11,117 nt of DNA from Tannerella sp. (GTDB lineage Bacteria; Bacteroidota; Bacteroidia; Bacteroidales; Tannerellaceae). Under the pieces are notes generated by a model, which saw only the letters and a list, made by a program, of their open reading frames with translations, had not been told where the DNA came from and ran no database searches. The stretch lies in contig JAISOP010000297.1 in assembly GCA_031275525.1 (NCBI GenBank), forward strand, positions 1 to 11,117, written 5' to 3'. Position 1 is the stretch's first letter. Every line of letters begins with the position of its first letter. Below are positions 7,052 to 11,117 of the stretch, in pieces. The position numbers and the translations under genes are program-made.

Positions 7052-8917
7052 TTAATCCCATTCGCTCAGTTCCAGCCAGCGGTTGGTTTTCCGGTCGATT
7101 GCTTCGATGATCTCGGCGATACGCCGGGCCTGGCGGGTGAGTTCGTCGTGCGACAGGCTGCCGCTGCTTAACGTCATTTCCAGTTGCGCCTTTTCTTCTT
7201 CAAGAGCGGCGATGGCCGGTTCAAGAGACTCAAATTCGCGCCGCTCCTGCCAGGTCAACTTCCTCTTCGATTCCTTCTCAAGGCGGACGGACGACATTTT
7301 CTTAGGCCCGGGAACCGCCTCTTTTTGCACCTTCGGCTCCTCCTCCCTCCACGCACGATACTGCGTATAGTTCCCCGGAAAATCCTGTACCTCCGCATTC
7401 CCGTGAAAGACAAAAAGATGATCTACTATCTTGTCCATAAAATACCGGTCGTGCGAGACGACGATCAGGCAGCCTTTGAAATGCTGCAAGTATTCCTCGA
7501 GCACGTTCAGCGTCACGATGTCCAGGTCGTTTGTTGGCTCGTCGAGCACCAGGAAATTCGGATTCCGCATCAACACGGTACAAAGGTAGAGCCGCCGTTT
7601 CTCGCCTCCGCTCAACTTGTGCACATACTGATGCTGCCTGTCGGGTGCAAACAGGAAATGGTTCAGGAATTGTGACACGCCCAGGGTTTTGCCGTCGCCC
7701 AGGGTGATGTACTCGGCGATGTCCTGCACCAGGTCGATCACTTTCCGGTTTTCGTCCGGCAGAAGCCCTTCCTGACTGTAATAGCCGAAACGGACGGTCT
7801 CGCCGATATCGAAACAGCCGCTGTCGGGCGATACTTCCCCGATCAGCATTTTGATGAAGGTGGACTTTCCTGTTCCGTTGTCCCCGATGATTCCCAGTTT
7901 CTCATAGCGGGCAAACGTATAGTTGAAATCCCGCAGAATCCAGGTATCGTTGTACTTTTTGGAGACGTTGACCGCCTCGAAAATCCTGGAACCGAGATAG
8001 GCCGGCCGGACATCCAGCCGGAGTGTCCCGGTATCTTGCCTTTGCTTTGCCTTTTCCTCCAGTTCATAGAATGCGTCGATACGGTATTTGGCCTTTGTGC
8101 CCCGCGCCTGGGGCTGACGGCGCATCCAGTCCAGTTCCTTACGCAACAGGTTGTTTGCCCGTTCGATTTCCGCATTCCGGGCGTCGGCACGTTGGCTACG
8201 TTTCTCCAGATAATAGCTGTAATTTCCTTTGTATGGATATATTTCCCGGTTGTCAATCTCCAGTATGTCATTACATACGCGGTCAAGGAAGTAGCGATCG
8301 TGCGTGACCATCAGGAGGCTGACCTGCGAGCGTCCCAGGTAATCCTCCAGCCATTCGATCATCTCCATATCCAGGTGATTGGTCGGCTCGTCCAGCAAAA
8401 ACAGTTCCGGTTCGGCCATCAGCACTTTGGCGAGGGCCACCCGTTTCAGCTGTCCGCCGGATAGTTGCCCTGTTTTCCGGTCAAGACGGTCGATTTTCAA
8501 CAGGGAAAGAATCTGCCCGGCTTTCCGCTCATAATCCCATGCCCCGGCATGTTCCATTCGCATCATCAAGTCGTCGGAAATCACCAGAGGTTCCGCCGCC
8601 ATCGCCGCTTTGTATTCGGCCATCAGCCGCGCCGCCGGATGAGCAGAGTGAAAGCAGGCTTCCAGCACGGTCTGGTCTTCGGGAAAATAGGGGAACTGTT
8701 CCAGGTAGCCGACGCGCAAGTCGTTGCGAAAGACCACGGCGCCTTCGTCATAACTCTCCTTTCCGGCGAGAATATTCAACAAGGTTGTTTTCCCGGCGCC
8801 ATTCCCGGCAATCAGGCCGGTTTTCTGTCCCTGCACGATGCCGAAGGTGAGGTCGCGGAACAAGACCCGGTCGCCGAAACTTTTCGTCAACCCGTCAATC
8901 TGTAAATAGCTGATCAT
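7052..8917 (-). CDS. ABC-F family ATP-binding protein, Uup-like
   Basis: A 621-residue soluble protein with two fused ABC ATPase domains and no membrane segments, the ABC-F layout. Domain 1 has Walker A GNGAGKTT at 38-45, signature LSGGQ at 152-156, Walker B FLLDEPTNHLD with Asp176/Glu177, and His206. Domain 2 has GDNGTGKST at 345-353, LSGGE at 435-439, LVLDEPTNDLD with Asp459/Glu460, and His489. Both catalytic glutamates are intact. The inter-domain linker (about 225-305; basic, ELDWMRRQPQARGTKAK) and a charged coiled-coil C-terminal domain (about 540-621, ending NRWLELSEWD) are typical of the Uup subgroup, linked to ribosome-associated functions and binding of branched DNA. It is not obviously one of the antibiotic-resistance ABC-F types. 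It follows guaB by 18 nt and probably shares its transcript. Confidence 0.95.
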   Translation of the reverse strand: MISYLQIDGLTKSFGDRVLFRDLTFGIVQGQKTGLIAGNGAGKTTLLNILAGKESYDEGAVVFRNDLRVGYLEQFPYFPEDQTVLEACFHSAHPAARLMAEYKAAMAAEPLVISDDLMMRMEHAGAWDYERKAGQILSLLKIDRLDRKTGQLSGGQLKRVALAKVLMAEPELFLLDEPTNHLDMEMIEWLEDYLGRSQVSLLMVTHDRYFLDRVCNDILEIDNREIYPYKGNYSYYLEKRSQRADARNAEIERANNLLRKELDWMRRQPQARGTKAKYRIDAFYELEEKAKQRQDTGTLRLDVRPAYLGSRIFEAVNVSKKYNDTWILRDFNYTFARYEKLGIIGDNGTGKSTFIKMLIGEVSPDSGCFDIGETVRFGYYSQEGLLPDENRKVIDLVQDIAEYITLGDGKTLGVSQFLNHFLFAPDRQHQYVHKLSGGEKRRLYLCTVLMRNPNFLVLDEPTNDLDIVTLNVLEEYLQHFKGCLIVVSHDRYFMDKIVDHLFVFHGNAEVQDFPGNYTQYRAWREEEPKVQKEAVPGPKKMSSVRLEKESKRKLTWQERREFESLEPAIAALEEEKAQLEMTLSSGSLSHDELTRQARRIAEIIEAIDRKTNRWLELSEWD

Positions 8918-8935
8918 CCGTTTTTCCGGCAGGAA

Positions 8936-10429
8936 TTAGTTCTGTTCCCGGAGGATAACGTCGTGTGCACCGCCTTCGACGATGCTGGTGGAGGATACCA
9001 ATGTGATCTTGGCATGTTGCTGGAGTTCCTTGATGGTGACAGCGCCGCAACTGCACATGGTGGCCTTGATTTTCCCCAGCGTAATGGCCAAATTGTCTTT
9101 CATTTTCCCGGCATAGGGGACGTAACTGTCCACGCCTTCCTCAAATTTCAGCGACTCCGTTCCGCCCATGTCATAGCGTTGCCAGTTCTGGGCGCGGTTT
9201 GAACCCTCGCCCCAGTATTCCTTGACGTAGTTGTTCCCGATACGCAGCGTCTTGGTAGGCGATTCGTCGAAGCGGGCGAAGTAGCGTCCCATCATCAGGA
9301 AATCAGCGCCCATGGCCAGCGCCAGCACCATGTGACAGTCGTGCACCAGGCCGCCGTCGCTGCAAATAGGGATGTAAACACCTGTCCGGCGATAATGTTC
9401 ATCGCGCGTCCGGGCTACGTCGATCAGGGCCGTTGCCTGTCCGCGGCCGATGCCTTTCTGTTCACGCGTGATGCAGATGGAACCACCTCCGATACCCACT
9501 TTGATAAAGTCCGCACCAGCGGCAACCAAATAGCGGAAGCCGTCGCTATCAACCACGTTTCCGGCGCCTACCGGCACCCCGTCGCCCCAGGTACGTTTGA
9601 TCCAGAGCAGCGCCTCCTGTTGCCACTCGGAATAGCCGTCGGACGAGTCAATGCACAGCGCGTCCACGCCCGCCTCAATCAAGGCCGGCACCCGTTCGCG
9701 GTAGTCGCGCGTATTGATGCCCGCCCCAACAACCAGTTGCTTGGTTTCATCGGACAGTTCGTCGGGATTGTCGCGGTGACTGTCATAATCCTTCCGGAAG
9801 ACGAAATAAACCAGATTCCGGTCTTTGTCTATGATCGGCAACGAGTTCAGTTTATGCTCCCACAGAATTTGATTGGCCTCGCTGAGCGAAATGCCCGACT
9901 GGCCGACAATCAGTTTGGAAAAGGGTGTCATGAAATCCTTGACCTTCATGGTCATCGGGTCTCTCTCCGTCCGGTAGTCGCGGCTGGAGACCAGTCCCAG
10001 CAGTTGTCCGTTGCTGGTGCCGTCGTGCGTCACGCCGATGGTCGAATGTCCCGTCCTTTTCACCGTCCGGAGGACATCGGCCAACGTGTCTTCGGGCGTC
10101 AGGTTGGAGTCGCTGACCACAAAACCGGCCTTGAATTTCTTCACCCTGCGCACCATGCCGGCCTGCGCCGCGATGGGTTGGGAGCCGTAGATGAACGACA
10201 GTCCGCCGTTGCGTGCCAGTTCGATGGCCAGTTCGGGACCGGAAACGGACTGCATAATAGCCGATACAAAGGGGATGTTGAGTGTAATCACCGGTTTTTT
10301 ACTTTTCGCATGTTTTACTAAGGGCGTTTTCAACGAAACGTTGGAAGGGATACACTTTTTGGTCGTCAGACCGGGGATTAACAGATATTCCCCAAAAGTT
10401 CTGGATACATCGTCTAAATAAACTGCCAT
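8936..10429 (-). CDS. guaB: IMP dehydrogenase, Tritrichomonas-type variant with CBS pair
   Basis: IMP dehydrogenase oxidises IMP to XMP with NAD+, the committed step of guanine nucleotide synthesis. The 497-residue protein opens the TIM barrel with FGEYLLIPGLTT and VSAIMQSVSG (55-64). It carries two CBS repeats at about 104-220 (first around VSDSNLTPEDTLADVL, second around FMTPFSKLIV to LNSLPIID). The barrel resumes with CIDSSDG (Asp261), then the catalytic loop GIGGGSICITREQKG with Cys319, then CSDGG (Asp358). The mobile flap contains NWQRYDMGG with Arg418 and Tyr419. The loop GGGSICITREQKG, the KEYWGEGS segment and the C-terminal STSIVEGGAHDVI differ from the common bacterial form (GPGSICTTR) and resemble, from memory, the well-studied enzyme of Tritrichomonas foetus, down to the numbering of Cys319, Asp261, Asp358 and Arg418. 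All catalytic residues are present, so it should be active. A -7 box lies 28 nt upstream. Confidence 0.97.
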   Translation of the reverse strand: MAVYLDDVSRTFGEYLLIPGLTTKKCIPSNVSLKTPLVKHAKSKKPVITLNIPFVSAIMQSVSGPELAIELARNGGLSFIYGSQPIAAQAGMVRRVKKFKAGFVVSDSNLTPEDTLADVLRTVKRTGHSTIGVTHDGTSNGQLLGLVSSRDYRTERDPMTMKVKDFMTPFSKLIVGQSGISLSEANQILWEHKLNSLPIIDKDRNLVYFVFRKDYDSHRDNPDELSDETKQLVVGAGINTRDYRERVPALIEAGVDALCIDSSDGYSEWQQEALLWIKRTWGDGVPVGAGNVVDSDGFRYLVAAGADFIKVGIGGGSICITREQKGIGRGQATALIDVARTRDEHYRRTGVYIPICSDGGLVHDCHMVLALAMGADFLMMGRYFARFDESPTKTLRIGNNYVKEYWGEGSNRAQNWQRYDMGGTESLKFEEGVDSYVPYAGKMKDNLAITLGKIKATMCSCGAVTIKELQQHAKITLVSSTSIVEGGAHDVILREQN

Positions 10430-10456
10430 ACGTCAACTGTATTATGGAATAGGGTA

Positions 10457-10464
10457 CAAAGATA
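10457..10464 (-). promoter_or_regulatory. Bacteroidota-type -7 box (TATCTTTG) upstream of guaB
   Basis: On the minus strand TATCTTTG matches TAnnTTTG exactly; the predicted start near 10450 leaves a leader of about 20 nt before the guaB ATG. No clear -33 TTTG is present. The box overlaps a stretch (GATAGGAATTT on the plus strand) that is shared word for word with the tandem array to the right. The short leader leaves no room for a riboswitch. Confidence 0.6.
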
Positions 10465-10482
10465 GGAATTTTTGCCGGAATG
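10461..10482 (+). repeat. Degenerate partial copy of the 41-bp array unit at the guaB promoter
   Basis: Plus-strand 10461-10471 reads GATAGGAATTT, identical to the junction of every well-preserved array unit; with the preceding A the match to the last units is 12 bases. After a 2-base spacer comes GCCGGAATGA, matching the right hairpin arm of the unit (GCCGGAAATGA) apart from one missing A. The left hairpin arm is absent. It looks like an eroded unit separated from the array by about 220 bp. Confidence 0.5.
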
Positions 10483-10582
10483 ACTCCATGGCGGAATAAA
10501 TGGCTAAATCACAGCCGACCGGACAAGGAACTGTCAAGAAATGAAGAAATCTCCATTTCAGGGAAGGGAGCCTCTAAAAACT

Positions 10583-10703
10583 CCCAACGCTACGCTTCGC
10601 TCCGCAGAAAAAGAAGAACTGGTCCGCGAATGAACGCGAATAATTTTATTCGCGGATATTCGCGTGCATTCGCGTACAATTTCTTTCTCTGCGGAGCGTT
10701 GGG
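10583..10703. repeat. Nested inverted repeat with phased ATTCGCG heptamers
   Basis: The outer arms are 10583-10615 and 10681-10703. The right arm, reverse-complemented, reads CCCAACGCT then CCGCAGAGAAAGAA; the left arm has the same two blocks (one mismatch) but separated by a 10-base insert at 10592-10601 that repeats CGCT-like sequence. Inside, 10635-10654 is a perfect palindrome with 8-base arms CGCGAATA and TATTCGCG around a 4-base loop. It is flanked at 3-base spacing by CGCGAAT (10625-10631) on the left and ATTCGCG (10658-10664, 10668-10674) on the right. The heptamer thus recurs every 10 bp in both orientations around a centre of symmetry. No protein coding is credible here; it looks like a dispersed intergenic palindromic element. 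Confidence 0.75.
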
Positions 10704-10705
10704 CG

Positions 10706-11117
10706 TTTCACGTTGCGGAAATGGAAAAAACACGTGAAGCAAGAGTCTCCGGAATCCGGAAATGAAAAAAACGTTCGGGATAGAACTCTCCACTTCGTGG
10801 AAATAAAAAAAACGTTCGGGATAGAAATTTCCACGAAGTGGAAATAAAAAAAACGCGCGGGATAGGAATTTCCACGAAGTGGAAATAAAAAAAACGTACG
10901 GGATAGGAATTTCCACGAAGTGGAAAAGAAAAAAACGCACGGGATAGGAATTTCCGGAAGCCGGAAATGAAAAAAGCGCGCGAGATAGGAATTTCCGGAA
11001 GCCGGAAATTGAAAAAGCGCGCGAGATAGGAATTTCCGGAAGCCGGAAATTGAAAAAGCGCGCGAGATAGGAATTTCCGGAAGCCGGAAATGGAAAAAGC
11101 GAACGAGATAGGAATTT
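10706..11117. repeat. 41-bp tandem repeat array with a hairpin in each unit (runs off the window)
   Basis: Ten units are visible, starting at 10706 (40 bp, degenerate), 10746, 10787, 10828, 10869, 10910, 10951, 10992, 11033 and 11074, each 41 bp after the first; an eleventh begins at 11115. Each unit has a hairpin (7-base arms, 3-base loop), then an A-rich tract, then CG-NN-CG, then GGATAG or AGATAGG and GAA. Units from 10828, 10869 and 10910 carry TTTCCACGAAGTGGAAA; the four units from 10951 carry TTTCCGGAAGCCGGAAA; the units from 10746 and 10787 carry imperfect versions. Units 10992 and 11033 are identical over all 41 bases, while the leftmost is most diverged. A 41-bp period is not a multiple of three, so a repeat protein is excluded. 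There is no T tract after the hairpin in either direction, so these are not standard terminators. Confidence 0.93.

Larger units (their letters stand above)
10430..11117. other. Gene-free repeat-rich region upstream of guaB
   Basis: No credible gene is present in these 688 bases. From the guaB side it holds the guaB promoter and a partial repeat unit, then about 100 bases (10483-10582) with no clear structure apart from short stretches such as CTCCATGGCGGAATAAA that faintly recall the array unit, then the nested inverted repeat, then the 41-bp array. Open frames here (both strands) pass through the repeats with low-complexity Phe/Lys-rich translations and are best taken as chance. The gene beyond the array, and its direction, are outside the window. 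Confidence 0.8.

Noticed and set aside
7052..8917. Antibiotic-resistance ABC-F (Msr/Vga/Lsa type)
   Set aside because: The long basic linker and C-terminal coiled-coil domain fit the housekeeping Uup group, and the genomic context is housekeeping.
10430..10456. Purine riboswitch or leader control of guaB
   Set aside because: The predicted leader is only about 20 nt, too short for any known riboswitch aptamer.
10480..10737. Plus-strand open frame of 85 codons upstream of guaB
   Set aside because: It is made largely of the inverted-repeat element and the first array unit, with no recognisable domain or start signal.
10590..10940. Minus-strand open frame of 116 codons through the array
   Set aside because: The 41-bp period shifts the reading frame in each unit, the translation is low-complexity Phe/Pro-rich, and it also runs through the inverted repeat. 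It is open because the A/T tracts lack stops by chance.
10746..11114. Array hairpins as a series of intrinsic terminators
   Set aside because: A terminator needs a T tract after the stem. On the plus strand the stem is followed by A's, and on the minus strand the T tract comes before the stem.
10706..11117. CRISPR array
   Set aside because: The units are contiguous with a 41-bp period and the sequence between hairpins is itself conserved. There are no unique spacers and no cas genes in the window.

Overview
The window looks like chromosomal DNA from a member of the Bacteroidota, most likely order Bacteroidales. Three things point there: the IMP dehydrogenase variant, a DUF4835-type secreted protein next to coaBC and recN, and two promoter-like boxes matching the Bacteroidota -7 consensus TAnnTTTG upstream of guaB and dnaN. 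The species cannot be named from the sequence alone. All nine recognisable genes lie on the minus strand, so the biological order runs from the right end of the window to the left. The left edge cuts the last gene.

Region by region, in transcription order: (1) 10430-11117 is a gene-free, repeat-rich region. It holds a 41-bp tandem array (at least ten copies, running off the window) with a small hairpin in every unit. Next to it are a nested inverted repeat carrying 10-bp-phased ATTCGCG heptamers and a degenerate partial unit overlapping the guaB promoter. (2) guaB (IMP dehydrogenase) and an Uup-type ABC-F ATPase form a close pair. (3) After a 106-bp AT-rich gap with a promoter-like box comes a seven-gene run: dnaN (sliding clamp), a DEDDh 3'-5' exonuclease, coaBC (coenzyme A synthesis), a DUF4835-family exported protein, recN (double-strand-break repair), rlmB (23S rRNA 2'-O-methyltransferase) and ridA (reactive-intermediate deaminase, truncated by the window edge). 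The last five genes are separated by 6 and 3 nt or overlap by ATGA, so they are very likely co-transcribed and partly translationally coupled.

The genes are housekeeping: nucleotide supply (guaB), replication and repair (dnaN, exonuclease, recN), cofactor synthesis (coaBC), RNA modification (rlmB), ABC-F (ribosome- or DNA-associated) and metabolite damage control (ridA). I see no mobile-element gene, tRNA, rRNA or CRISPR array. The part that is not routine is the right-hand end. Its tandem array has hairpin arms that change in a compensatory way between units (CCGG/CCGG versus CCAC/GTGG), so the hairpin seems to be kept while the sequence drifts. Among the proteins, the IMP dehydrogenase is of the divergent type known from the protist Tritrichomonas foetus, and its key residues appear to fall at the same numbers.
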